A stretch of DNA of 64,000 bases from Porphyromonadaceae bacterium W3.11. Its GTDB lineage: Bacteria; Bacteroidota; Bacteroidia; Bacteroidales; Porphyromonadaceae. The translations under genes were made by a program, and so were the position numbers. The stretch lies in assembly GCA_030434245.1 (NCBI GenBank), contig JAUISX010000002.1:124001-188000 (forward strand), written 5' to 3'. Under the pieces are notes generated by a model that searched no databases, had not been told where the DNA came from, and saw only the letters and a program-made list of their open reading frames with translations. Shown here piece after piece: positions 52,989 through 60,653 of this stretch (the first letter of the stretch is position 1; the number at the start of each line of letters is the position of its first letter).

Positions 52989-54104
52989 ATGAAACAACGA
53001 AGATTGCTTTTACTTATTTCCGTTACACTCATAGGGGCCTGGACCCTGATGGCTCAGTCCAATAAGATCAAAGTTGCTTTATTCCAAGGCCATGGTGGTT
53101 CCGAAACATGCGTATGGGAGACTCAAGCAGCTCTAGAAATGGACCGTGCTATAGAGGCAGATATAATCACAACATCTGGTATGACCTCAGAGCATCTTGG
53201 TCAGTATGATGTGGTGGTGATACCTGGTGGAGGTGGTAGCCGCCAATACCTCAATATGGGTGGTCAAGGTCGTGAGGCTCTTCGTCAATTTGTAAAGAAT
53301 GGTGGCGGTGTACTAGGCATCTGTGCAGGAGCCTATCTGATTACAGATACTCCTAACTATGCTTGCTTGTCAATGTCTGGTGCTGAAGCTCATGATATAG
53401 AGCATGATAATAGAGGTAGAGGTATCTCTAAGGTCTCATTAACAGATGAGGGTAAGGCTCTATTTCCTGAGATTGCAGATAGACCCCTTATCTATATCAT
53501 GTATTACGAAGGCCCTGTAGCACTTCAGAGCCCTAAGAAAGATATTATCTTTACATCACTGGCTACAATGGAAAGTGATGTACACGTTGAGGGTAATGCA
53601 CCTGAGAATATGACCAATAATAAGACCTTCCTATACCAAAGTGAATATGGTAAGGGTAAGACCATGTCAGTAGTTGGTCACCCAGAGGCTACCCCTGGAA
53701 TGCAATGGATGATAGCACGCTTAGTGCATCAAGTGTCACCTAAGAAGGTAGCAGAGGAGGTTGACCCTAAGTTTGTAGATCCTGATAAATTTAATGAGGA
53801 GATATTAATGACAGCAGAGCGACGTAAGCAAGAGAGCTCTAGCTTCGATAAGTTTTTATACGGAAGCTCTGATGAAAAGATTGAATACCTCACATGGCTG
53901 ATAGAGCATAACTCATGGGATGCAAAGCGCTGGATACAAGGCTTGATCCATGATAGTGATCCTAGTGTCCGTAAGGCTACAGCGGAATTGGTTGGCTGGG
54001 CGATGTATCGTATGTATCTGCCTGACCTCAAGACCGCCCTAAGTAGGGAGGATCATCCAGAGGTTCGTAAGACATTAGAAGAAGTCATTAAAGGACTTGA
54101 ATAA
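52989..54104 (+). CDS. Secreted BPL_N/glutamine-amidotransferase-like protein with helical repeat tail
   Basis: This 371-residue protein has a signal peptide (about 1-22, ending LMAQ). The class-I amidotransferase-like domain (about 27-240) has the nucleophile elbow GVLGICAGAYL (Cys112), VVVIPGGGGSRQYL and a C-terminal VGHPEATPG with His-x-Glu. This pattern matches the BPL_N family, named from the N-terminus of eukaryotic biotin-protein ligase. The last 110 residues are helical and HEAT-like (DPSVRKATAELVGWAMY). It is a secreted protein with an intact Cys-His-Glu triad, so peptidase or amidase activity is possible; substrate unknown. Confidence 0.75.
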   Translation: MKQRRLLLLISVTLIGAWTLMAQSNKIKVALFQGHGGSETCVWETQAALEMDRAIEADIITTSGMTSEHLGQYDVVVIPGGGGSRQYLNMGGQGREALRQFVKNGGGVLGICAGAYLITDTPNYACLSMSGAEAHDIEHDNRGRGISKVSLTDEGKALFPEIADRPLIYIMYYEGPVALQSPKKDIIFTSLATMESDVHVEGNAPENMTNNKTFLYQSEYGKGKTMSVVGHPEATPGMQWMIARLVHQVSPKKVAEEVDPKFVDPDKFNEEILMTAERRKQESSSFDKFLYGSSDEKIEYLTWLIEHNSWDAKRWIQGLIHDSDPSVRKATAELVGWAMYRMYLPDLKTALSREDHPEVRKTLEEVIKGLE

Positions 54105-54148
54105 AACCATTTATAATCCTACGGTTTCTCTATTTGCTTGGTTATTTG

Positions 54149-54156
54149 TACCTTTG
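54149..54156 (+). promoter_or_regulatory. -7 promoter element of the rRNA methyltransferase gene
   Basis: TACCTTTG fits TAnnTTTG, 53 bases before the start codon at 54210. Confidence 0.6.
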
Positions 54157-54209
54157 CGTTCCATTTGATAGGAAGAGAAATCGATGAAGCTATTTCACAT
54201 ATACAATAA

Positions 54210-55889
54210 ATGATGATGCAAAGCATTATGGCAGGAGAGTTTGACATGTTGGCTAAGACCATGCATGGGCTAGAGGATATCCTGCAAAAAGAGTTGGAGC
54301 AACTAGGGGCAAAAGATATAGTACCCGGACGAAGAATGGTTGCTTTCAGGGGGGACAAGAAGATTTTATATAAGGCTAATATTCACTTACGCACGGCTCT
54401 TAGGGTCCTAGTCCCAATTATTCAGTTTAAAGCTAAGGATGCCGATGAGATTTATCAATATCTATATGATAATGTGTGTTGGGATCAGTTCTTGACTAGC
54501 CGTAGTACGTTTGCTTTTGATACGGTCGTGTATTCTGAAAAGTTTACACACAGTAAGTTTGTCGCCTACCGTGCTAAGGATGCCATCAGTGACTATTTTA
54601 AGGACAAGGGTGAGCGAAATCCTAATGTCTCTGTCTCTGATCCAGATGTTCACTTTCATATACATATTGCGGATGAGATCGTGACGTTAGCTCTCGACTC
54701 TAGTGGTGAAAGTCTTCATCGTCGCGGATATCGTTTGGGACAGAATGATGCTCCTATCAGTGAAGTATTGGCTGCTGGTATCCTGCTTCGTGCAGGCTGG
54801 GATGGACAGTGTGATCTACTTGATCCAATGTGTGGTAGTGGTACCTTTCTCACCGAAGCAGCCTTAATCGCTCTTAGTATTCCACCAGGTATCTTTAGGA
54901 GTCAGTATGCTTTTGAGCGTTGGCCAGAGTTTGACGCTGACCTACTAAGTGACCTACTAGAGGATTGGGAAGAGCGTCAATTTGAGCATAAGATTTATGG
55001 ATCTGATGCCGCTGCTAAAGCGATTGCAATCTCACGAGGTAATATCCGTAATACGGGTGTACAAAAGTATATAGAGCTTACCGTACAGAAGTTCGAAGAT
55101 TATACTGAGGAGAATAGGCCTGCTAAGGAAGGCATCATCGTTATGAACCCACCCTATGGTGAAAGGATGCGTCCTTATGATCTTGAAAAGCTCTATGAGC
55201 TTATCGGCTCTACTCTCAAACATACTTTCATGGGATGGAAAGCTTGGATCATATCTGGAAGTATAGAGGAGGGCTATGATGCGATTGGACTAAAGCATTT
55301 TCACAGAGAGAAGCTTTTCAATGGCCCTATAGAGTGCGAGCTACGTGCATACGAGCTATTTGAAGGCAAGCGTAACGAGCACTTACAGCAATTAAGTGAG
55401 ATGGGGTTACTCCCTGATCGTGAAGAACGTGAGGCTTACCTCCGTGGCAGAGAGAAGTATGTCAAGGAACGCCAAGAATATCGTAAGGAACGAAGCCAGG
55501 CAGAGCGTAACCAGCGACGCCGTAACCGCTTCCAAGATAGAGAGGGCCAAGATCGCTATCAGTCGAGAGAGAGAGGGGATAGAGACAATCGCTTCGGTAG
55601 AGAGGGAAGAGACTCCTTCTCCAGAAGAGATGGCGAACAAAGAGACTTTAGGAAAAGGTCAGACCGCCCCTCATTTGATAATAAGAGATTTGATGAGGAC
55701 GGGTCCAGATATGGTAAGCCTAATCTGGCATACTCTTCACATCAAGATGGGAATGAGGATCGCCCAAGAGAGCGTAGAGCTCGTCGGGAAAGGATAGAGG
55801 ACAGGCATCCGACTCGACCTAGAGGATCACAGAGAGAACGTATTTTTATACCACGTTCTAATCATGAGCGTAATCCCGAAGAGGATTAA
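54210..55889 (+). CDS. THUMP-domain 23S rRNA (guanine-N2)-methyltransferase with long charged tail
   Basis: This 559-residue protein has a THUMP RNA-binding domain (about 40-165), a Rossmann SAM-binding core beginning LLDPMCGSGTFLTEAAL (about 210) and the catalytic NPPYGERM (about 313). This matches RlmL/TrmN-type N2-guanine methyltransferases, and the best guess is 23S rRNA G2445. The last 165 residues (from about 395) are extremely rich in Arg, Asp, Glu and Gln (for example RSQAERNQRRRNRFQDRE), predicted disordered, and absent from E. coli homologues. Such a tail would bind RNA. A terminator and then the DEAD-box helicase gene follow. Confidence 0.85.
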   Translation: MMMQSIMAGEFDMLAKTMHGLEDILQKELEQLGAKDIVPGRRMVAFRGDKKILYKANIHLRTALRVLVPIIQFKAKDADEIYQYLYDNVCWDQFLTSRSTFAFDTVVYSEKFTHSKFVAYRAKDAISDYFKDKGERNPNVSVSDPDVHFHIHIADEIVTLALDSSGESLHRRGYRLGQNDAPISEVLAAGILLRAGWDGQCDLLDPMCGSGTFLTEAALIALSIPPGIFRSQYAFERWPEFDADLLSDLLEDWEERQFEHKIYGSDAAAKAIAISRGNIRNTGVQKYIELTVQKFEDYTEENRPAKEGIIVMNPPYGERMRPYDLEKLYELIGSTLKHTFMGWKAWIISGSIEEGYDAIGLKHFHREKLFNGPIECELRAYELFEGKRNEHLQQLSEMGLLPDREEREAYLRGREKYVKERQEYRKERSQAERNQRRRNRFQDREGQDRYQSRERGDRDNRFGREGRDSFSRRDGEQRDFRKRSDRPSFDNKRFDEDGSRYGKPNLAYSSHQDGNEDRPRERRARRERIEDRHPTRPRGSQRERIFIPRSNHERNPEED

Positions 55890-55912
55890 AGAAAATGAAA
55901 AGTAGATAAATA

Positions 55913-55951
55913 AAAAAAGCCTGTGCTTTCCTCAGGAGAGCCAGGCTTTTT
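55913..55951 (+). terminator. Intrinsic terminator between the methyltransferase and deaD
   Basis: AAAAAGCCTG pairs with CAGGCTTTTT, with inner partial pairing GCT/AGC, ending in a T-run. Confidence 0.85.
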
Positions 55952-55974
55952 ACCTTTAATATAAAATTAATTAG

Positions 55975-57675
55975 ATGACATTTGAAGAACTGGGTGTAAT
56001 AGCCCCATTAAGAGAGGCTGTTGAGAAGTTAGGCTTTGAACAACCCATGCCAATCCAAGAGGAGGTAATTCCTTATCTCTTAGGAGAAGGTAGAGATATT
56101 ATAGCATTAGCACAGACAGGAACAGGAAAGACGGCAGCATTTGGCTTGCCACTTCTACAGAACCTTGTCTCAGAAGAGAAATACCCACAGGCACTCATCT
56201 TAGCTCCTACACGTGAGCTATGTATGCAGATCACAAAAGATATAGCACAGTTTGCTGTACACATGAGAGAGGTGAGCTTGGTAGCGGTATATGGAGGAGC
56301 CTCCATTGAGGAGCAAATCAGACAGATTAGACGTGGCGTACAGATTGTAGTCGCTACTCCAGGACGTCTATTGGACCTCATCCGGAGAGGTGCCATTGAA
56401 ATGGGTAGAATTAAGGATGTCGTGCTAGACGAGGCAGACGAAATGCTGAACATGGGCTTTAGCGAAGACCTAGATAAGATCCTAGCAAGCATCCCTAAGG
56501 ATAGACATTTATTACTTTTCAGTGCTACGATGTCCAATGAGATGCGGAAAATTACTAAAAAGTATCTTAAGAATCCTACAGAGGTGCAAATTGGTGAGCG
56601 TAACGTGATCAATGCCAATATCCAGCATATCTACTATATGGTTGCTAGTAAGGATAAGTATCTTGCTCTCAAGAGGATTGCAGACTACTACCCTAGCATA
56701 TATGGTATTGTCTTCTGTAAGACTAAGAAGAATACCCAAGAGGTAGCTCAGCAACTAATAGAGGATGGTTATAGTGCAGATGCTTTACATGGTGATCTGT
56801 CCCAAGCTCAGCGTGATCAGGTGATGCAACGCTTCCGCGTGGGTATGGTTCAGTTGCTGGTCGCTACAGACGTAGCTGCTAGGGGACTAGATGTGGATAG
56901 CCTCACACACGTCATCCATTTTGGACTCCCTGCTGAGGTGGAGAGTTATACACACCGTAGTGGACGTACTGCAAGAGCAGGAAAGAGTGGAATCTCCATC
57001 TCTATTTGCCACTTGCGTGAGAAAGGACTCGTTAGAAATATTGAGAAAAAGACAGGGATAACCTTTGAGAAAGCGACACTGCCAACAGCTGAGGAGATCT
57101 GCGAAAAGCAATTGAATCAATTCATTACGAAGCTAGAGCACACCGTTCCGGAGGAGGAGATGATTGCTCCATACATGGATGCTATTTACAAACGTTTCTC
57201 ATGGTTGGATAAGGAAGAGCTTCTACAGAGATTGGTCTATACTGAGCTCAAGAGACTCTTAGATTATTATGATAATGCTGCACCTCTAAGCGAACCCTCT
57301 GAAAAGGCTGAGCGGGGTGGAGAAAAACAATTGGCTAGACAGAGAGGATCAAGAGGACCAGAGAAAGGATTCGCTCAGTTACAATTGAACTTTGGCCGTC
57401 GTGATAGACTATTTCCTAACGTATTGATTGATATGATTAATCAAGCTTTGGACCAGAGAGTAGATGTTGGGAAGATTCAAATTCAGGACCGATTCACTAC
57501 GTTCGAAGTGCCAACACACGTTGCTGACTTAGTCCAAGATTCCATGGCTGAGTATGAGTTTAAGGGACGTAAGATACTTGTGACTCGTGTGACTAGTCAA
57601 CGTCGTGACTATAACCGCTCTAAAGGCGGAGGAGGTCATCGTAAGGGCAATAACAATAGGTCATCGCGTAGATAA
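55975..57675 (+). CDS. deaD: DEAD-box RNA helicase
   Basis: This 566-residue helicase has a Q motif (PMPIQEEVIP), Walker A (AQTGTGKTAA), VLDEADEML, LFSATMS and HRSGRTARAG motifs in order, giving two RecA-like domains (about 1-370). A C-terminal DbpA-type RNA-binding domain covers about residues 463-540 (FAQLQLNFGRRDRLFPNVL), ending in a basic Arg/Gly/Asn tail. Such helicases remodel rRNA during 50S assembly and in the cold. Its place next to an rRNA methyltransferase fits ribosome biogenesis. The start codon is only 24 bases after the terminator, so part of its transcript may come from upstream. Confidence 0.95.
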   Translation: MTFEELGVIAPLREAVEKLGFEQPMPIQEEVIPYLLGEGRDIIALAQTGTGKTAAFGLPLLQNLVSEEKYPQALILAPTRELCMQITKDIAQFAVHMREVSLVAVYGGASIEEQIRQIRRGVQIVVATPGRLLDLIRRGAIEMGRIKDVVLDEADEMLNMGFSEDLDKILASIPKDRHLLLFSATMSNEMRKITKKYLKNPTEVQIGERNVINANIQHIYYMVASKDKYLALKRIADYYPSIYGIVFCKTKKNTQEVAQQLIEDGYSADALHGDLSQAQRDQVMQRFRVGMVQLLVATDVAARGLDVDSLTHVIHFGLPAEVESYTHRSGRTARAGKSGISISICHLREKGLVRNIEKKTGITFEKATLPTAEEICEKQLNQFITKLEHTVPEEEMIAPYMDAIYKRFSWLDKEELLQRLVYTELKRLLDYYDNAAPLSEPSEKAERGGEKQLARQRGSRGPEKGFAQLQLNFGRRDRLFPNVLIDMINQALDQRVDVGKIQIQDRFTTFEVPTHVADLVQDSMAEYEFKGRKILVTRVTSQRRDYNRSKGGGGHRKGNNNRSSRR

Positions 57676-57735
57676 TCGCTCGGAACACTGTATCAAAAGA
57701 TAGAACTCTGGTTCTTCATGATGAGGAAAACCATT

Positions 57736-57771
57736 TAAAAAGGACGGTCGTGACACACAACCGTCTTTTTT
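57736..57771 (+). terminator. Intrinsic terminator after deaD
   Basis: AAAAGGACGGT pairs with ACCGTCTTTTT across a short loop, ending in a T-run. Confidence 0.85.
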
Positions 57772-58001
57772 ATGTGCTCATTTTTCAGAAATAGCATACA
57801 CACCGAAATATCATACTATAGGCACTGTGAAAACATTCTACCGATACCTTCAGAGCATTTCATAGTGAGCTTAGGATAAGCTACCCTTTAGATATAAAGA
57901 AAGGAGCTTCGAGCTTTTCTCAGCCTGAAACCCCCTCGAAAAAAACAATGATTTTAAACTCTTGTTCTTAGAGATAAAAAATTATAATCAATAATAAACT
58001 G

Positions 58002-58075
58002 TGGAGAATATCGGACTCGAACCGATCACCTCAACACTGCCAGTGTTGCGCTCTAGCCAGATGAGCTAATTCCCC
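58002..58075 (-). tRNA. tRNA-Ala (anticodon GGC)
   Basis: The minus strand folds into a cloverleaf of 74 bases: acceptor GGGGAAT/ATTCTCC, D arm with AGCTCA...GAGCG, anticodon stem CAACA/TGTTG with loop CTGGCAG (anticodon GGC), T arm with GGTTCGAGTCC. The acceptor stem has the G3-U70 wobble pair, the identity element for alanine. CCA is not encoded. It stands alone. Confidence 0.93.
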
Positions 58076-58267
58076 ATTTGTAACAACGCAAATCTAACAA
58101 GATTTTTCGAAATAGGCAATTGGATTAGCCTCCCCCTCTAATAGCATATTTATAGTCTATACTCATGGTTTACAGATAACCATATCGTCATTTTTCTGAA
58201 GTCAATAGATATAAATCCTCCTTTTTCACAACAGTTCAATTCAAATGAAAATGAAAAGTATTTTCCT

Positions 58268-58275
58268 TATCTTTG
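58268..58275 (+). promoter_or_regulatory. -7 promoter element of prmA
   Basis: TATCTTTG fits TAnnTTTG, 39 bases before the ATG at 58314. Confidence 0.6.
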
Positions 58276-58313
58276 TTTTGAGGGAATGAATGTCTTTATT
58301 ATACGATACTAAT

Positions 58314-59180
58314 ATGCAAAATTATATACAAGCAGATATTAAGTTAAAAGGAAAGGAAGAATGGGTCAGTGATCTACTAGCTCAGAGCTTAGCAGATCTC
58401 GGATTTGAATCCTTCGAGCAGATTGAGTCGGATGATGCTCAATTACTGAGAGGCTATATTAGGCAAGATGCTTTTGATAGGGATGCTTTTGAGGCTATTT
58501 TTTCGGAAGAACTATACTCTGAACATATAGAAAGTCACAAGACAGAAGAGATAGTGACCAAGGACTGGAATGAGGAGTGGGAAAAGAACTACTACAAGCC
58601 AGCCATCATTGTGGAAGGAAAAGTTGCTGTGAGAGCCTCTTTTCATGAACCTGTAGAGGGTGTAGAACATGAGATAATCATTGATCCAAAAATGGCTTTT
58701 GGGACTGGTAATCACGGTACCACCAAGGGGATGATGCAGCTAATGAGCCAGCTTTATTGGCAAAATGCGGAAGTCATAGATATGGGGTGTGGTAGTGGAA
58801 TCCTAGGAATCTATGGAATGAAGCTAGGAGCCCGCAAATGCTATAGCATCGATTTTGATGAATGGAGCGTGGTGAACGCTAAGGAGAATGCTCAGGTAAA
58901 TAATGTGGAACTAGAGGTTATCCATGGGGATGCCTCAGCTCTTAAGAAAGTACCCAGAGCAGATATTCTACTTGCCAATATCAATCGAAATATCATCATT
59001 CGTGATCTTCAATACTATGTAGAACGGGTTAAGTCTGGAGGCTACATCATGCTGAGTGGTTTTTATACGGATGACCTTTCAGAGATTATGTCTGCCTTAG
59101 CACAGTTTAATCTCACCATGAATGGTTTTGTTGAGAATAATGATTGGATAGCTCTAAAGGCTTATCCTCACCTCCCTTAA
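58314..59180 (+). CDS. prmA: Ribosomal protein L11 methyltransferase
   Basis: The protein has 288 residues from the ATG at 58314; an ATG at 58290 would add eight residues before the conserved start. It has an N-terminal substrate-binding ferredoxin-like domain (about 1-70), a linker with WNEEWEKNYYKP, then the SAM domain with DPKMAFGTGNHGTTKGMM, the motif I region IDMGCGSGILGIYG and LLANINRNII. It trimethylates ribosomal protein L11. Confidence 0.94.
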   Translation: MQNYIQADIKLKGKEEWVSDLLAQSLADLGFESFEQIESDDAQLLRGYIRQDAFDRDAFEAIFSEELYSEHIESHKTEEIVTKDWNEEWEKNYYKPAIIVEGKVAVRASFHEPVEGVEHEIIIDPKMAFGTGNHGTTKGMMQLMSQLYWQNAEVIDMGCGSGILGIYGMKLGARKCYSIDFDEWSVVNAKENAQVNNVELEVIHGDASALKKVPRADILLANINRNIIIRDLQYYVERVKSGGYIMLSGFYTDDLSEIMSALAQFNLTMNGFVENNDWIALKAYPHLP

Positions 59181-59202
59181 GAATATCATATAATGATATA
59201 AA

Positions 59203-59244
59203 AAAAGACAGCTACCTCATTTATTTGAGTGTAGCTGTCTTTAC
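59203..59244. terminator. Bidirectional terminator between prmA and the nlpE-like gene
   Basis: AAAGACAGCTAC (59204-59215) pairs perfectly with GTAGCTGTCTTT (59231-59242). A-runs and T-runs on either side let it serve both convergent genes. Confidence 0.88.
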
Positions 59245-59300
59245 TTTAGTATGATTTATATATTGCTTAGAGCAATTATCTAAATCAAGATAACTCTATA

Positions 59301-59753
59301 TTATTTCTTAGTTAAGATATAGAGATCTGCCAATTCACCTTCTGCTAGAGTTCCAGTCTCGTCAGCTGTTAGTGCTACGGCATTCTCAAGAATCTTATAG
59401 TAAGTCTTATTACCAGAAGAAGGAGTGACCAATTCAATCACATCACCGTTAACGATGTTATAAGTACCGCTCTCCTCGAAAGAACTATCTTCCTTGCCTA
59501 GGTACTCACGCTTTAAGTCATATGTGCTATCATCCCTAATGGTAAGAATAGTCTTGATACCTTCGCAGTCAGCACATGGTAAAACACCTTCGTACTCACC
59601 AGCATATTCAAGGGTTGATTCATTTGTTGAAGTCATTTCAATAGCTTCAGTTTCAGTTGTTTCTTCTGACTTCTTCTCTTTTCCGCCGTTGCAACTAACA
59701 AAAAATAAGGCAACTAATGCGGTTAATAAAATACTTAATCTTTTCATATTCAT
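59301..59753 (-). CDS. NlpE-like lipoprotein
   Basis: The protein has 150 residues from the Met at 59753, or 148 from 59747. A lipoprotein signal has lipobox FFVSC (Cys21 from the first Met), followed by a Lys/Glu/Thr-rich linker. The NlpE domain begins YAGEYEGVLPCADCEGIKTILTI, with the hallmark CxxC (CADC), and ends with a small beta barrel. In E. coli NlpE senses envelope and copper stress through Cpx. It lies 76 bases after an ECF sigma factor on the same strand, suggesting a stress unit. Confidence 0.85.
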   Translation of the reverse strand: MNMKRLSILLTALVALFFVSCNGGKEKKSEETTETEAIEMTSTNESTLEYAGEYEGVLPCADCEGIKTILTIRDDSTYDLKREYLGKEDSSFEESGTYNIVNGDVIELVTPSSGNKTYYKILENAVALTADETGTLAEGELADLYILTKK

Positions 59754-59829
59754 AATGTTAAAAATAAATTCCCATACATAATGGGATATTAATAATTTTG
59801 TAAAAATCTCAATTTCTATTGGATGCAGA

Positions 59830-60354
59830 TTAACGGAAATCGGCAAGCGTTTCTTGAAGTTGCTTACGAGCCATAAAAATCCTGCTCTTCACTGTTCCAA
59901 GAGGGATATCTAATACATCCGCTATCTCTTTATACTTATATCCAGCTACATACATTGAAAAGGGCTCCTTAAGACTTGGATCAAGCTGATCAATAGCAAA
60001 ATTTATTTCTTGAAGACTCATTTCGTGATCTGGAGTAGCCAAACCCTCACTATTTCGCTGAGTACCCATATAACTGATATCAGCATTGGAGTCAAAGATC
60101 TTCTGAGTACGGACTAAACGATGGTAATTATTAATGAATAAATTACGCATCACAGTAAAGACCCACCCTTTGAAGTTTGTATTAGCCTGATACTTTTCTC
60201 TGTTGTTAAGAACTTTAAGAGTAGTATCTTGGGTAAGATCTTCTGCTTGGTGCATATCAGCGGTTAAGGATAGTGCAAAGCTGAAAAGATTTGGCTGTAA
60301 TTCAACCAACTCATTCTCAAAATCTACTTGAGGAACTATTTTGTCTTTGCTCAT
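59830..60354 (-). CDS. ECF-type RNA polymerase sigma factor
   Basis: The protein has 174 residues from the Met at 60354; one further Met lies five codons upstream. It has sigma region 2 (FSFALSLTADMHQAEDLTQDTTLKVL, in part AEDLTQDTTLKVL, and FKGWVFTVMRNLFINNYHR) and region 4 (YKEIADVLDIPLGTVKSRIFMARKQL). No anti-sigma gene is adjacent. Homologues in Porphyromonas control oxidative and envelope stress genes. It has its own promoter and probably drives the NlpE-like gene downstream. Confidence 0.92.
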   Translation of the reverse strand: MSKDKIVPQVDFENELVELQPNLFSFALSLTADMHQAEDLTQDTTLKVLNNREKYQANTNFKGWVFTVMRNLFINNYHRLVRTQKIFDSNADISYMGTQRNSEGLATPDHEMSLQEINFAIDQLDPSLKEPFSMYVAGYKYKEIADVLDIPLGTVKSRIFMARKQLQETLADFR

Positions 60355-60444
60355 TTTATATATATTCATATATTGTTAGTCTAAAAATATAATCAGAGGC
60401 TTGTAACTTAAGTGAAATAGCAAATAAGAAGCTTCCTCTATGAT

Positions 60445-60452
60445 CAAATATA
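60445..60452 (-). promoter_or_regulatory. -7 promoter element of the ECF sigma factor gene
   Basis: Read on the minus strand, TATATTTG fits TAnnTTTG, about 90 bases before the start codon at 60354. Confidence 0.5.
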
Positions 60453-60582
60453 CAAAATAATAATCGTAACAAATAGAGTGACTATATTGTTTAACGTAAA
60501 TTAGGATGAGGTTTTGATTCTCAAGATTTTTTATAAGTAACTAACACTTAATAAAAGGGTTATAATAGACAATAAAAATGAT

Positions 60583-60590
60583 TATCTTTG
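60583..60590 (+). promoter_or_regulatory. -7 promoter element of the SulP transporter gene
   Basis: TATCTTTG fits TAnnTTTG, 63 bases before the ATG at 60654. It also argues against an upstream start at 60588, which it would overlap. Confidence 0.65.
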
Positions 60591-60653
60591 CGGAAGGAGA
60601 GATATAGAACTTATTTTCTTAAGTTCTATCCTATTATCATATTTAGATCAAAC

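Noticed and set aside
55396-55797. A long plus-strand open frame (133 codons) inside the methyltransferase tail in another frame
   Set aside because: It is explained by the biased Arg/Asp/Glu codons of the tail; no family motif and it sits entirely within a supported gene.
57773-58001. Additional tRNA or small RNA next to tRNA-Ala
   Set aside because: No second cloverleaf or strong hairpin is visible on either strand.
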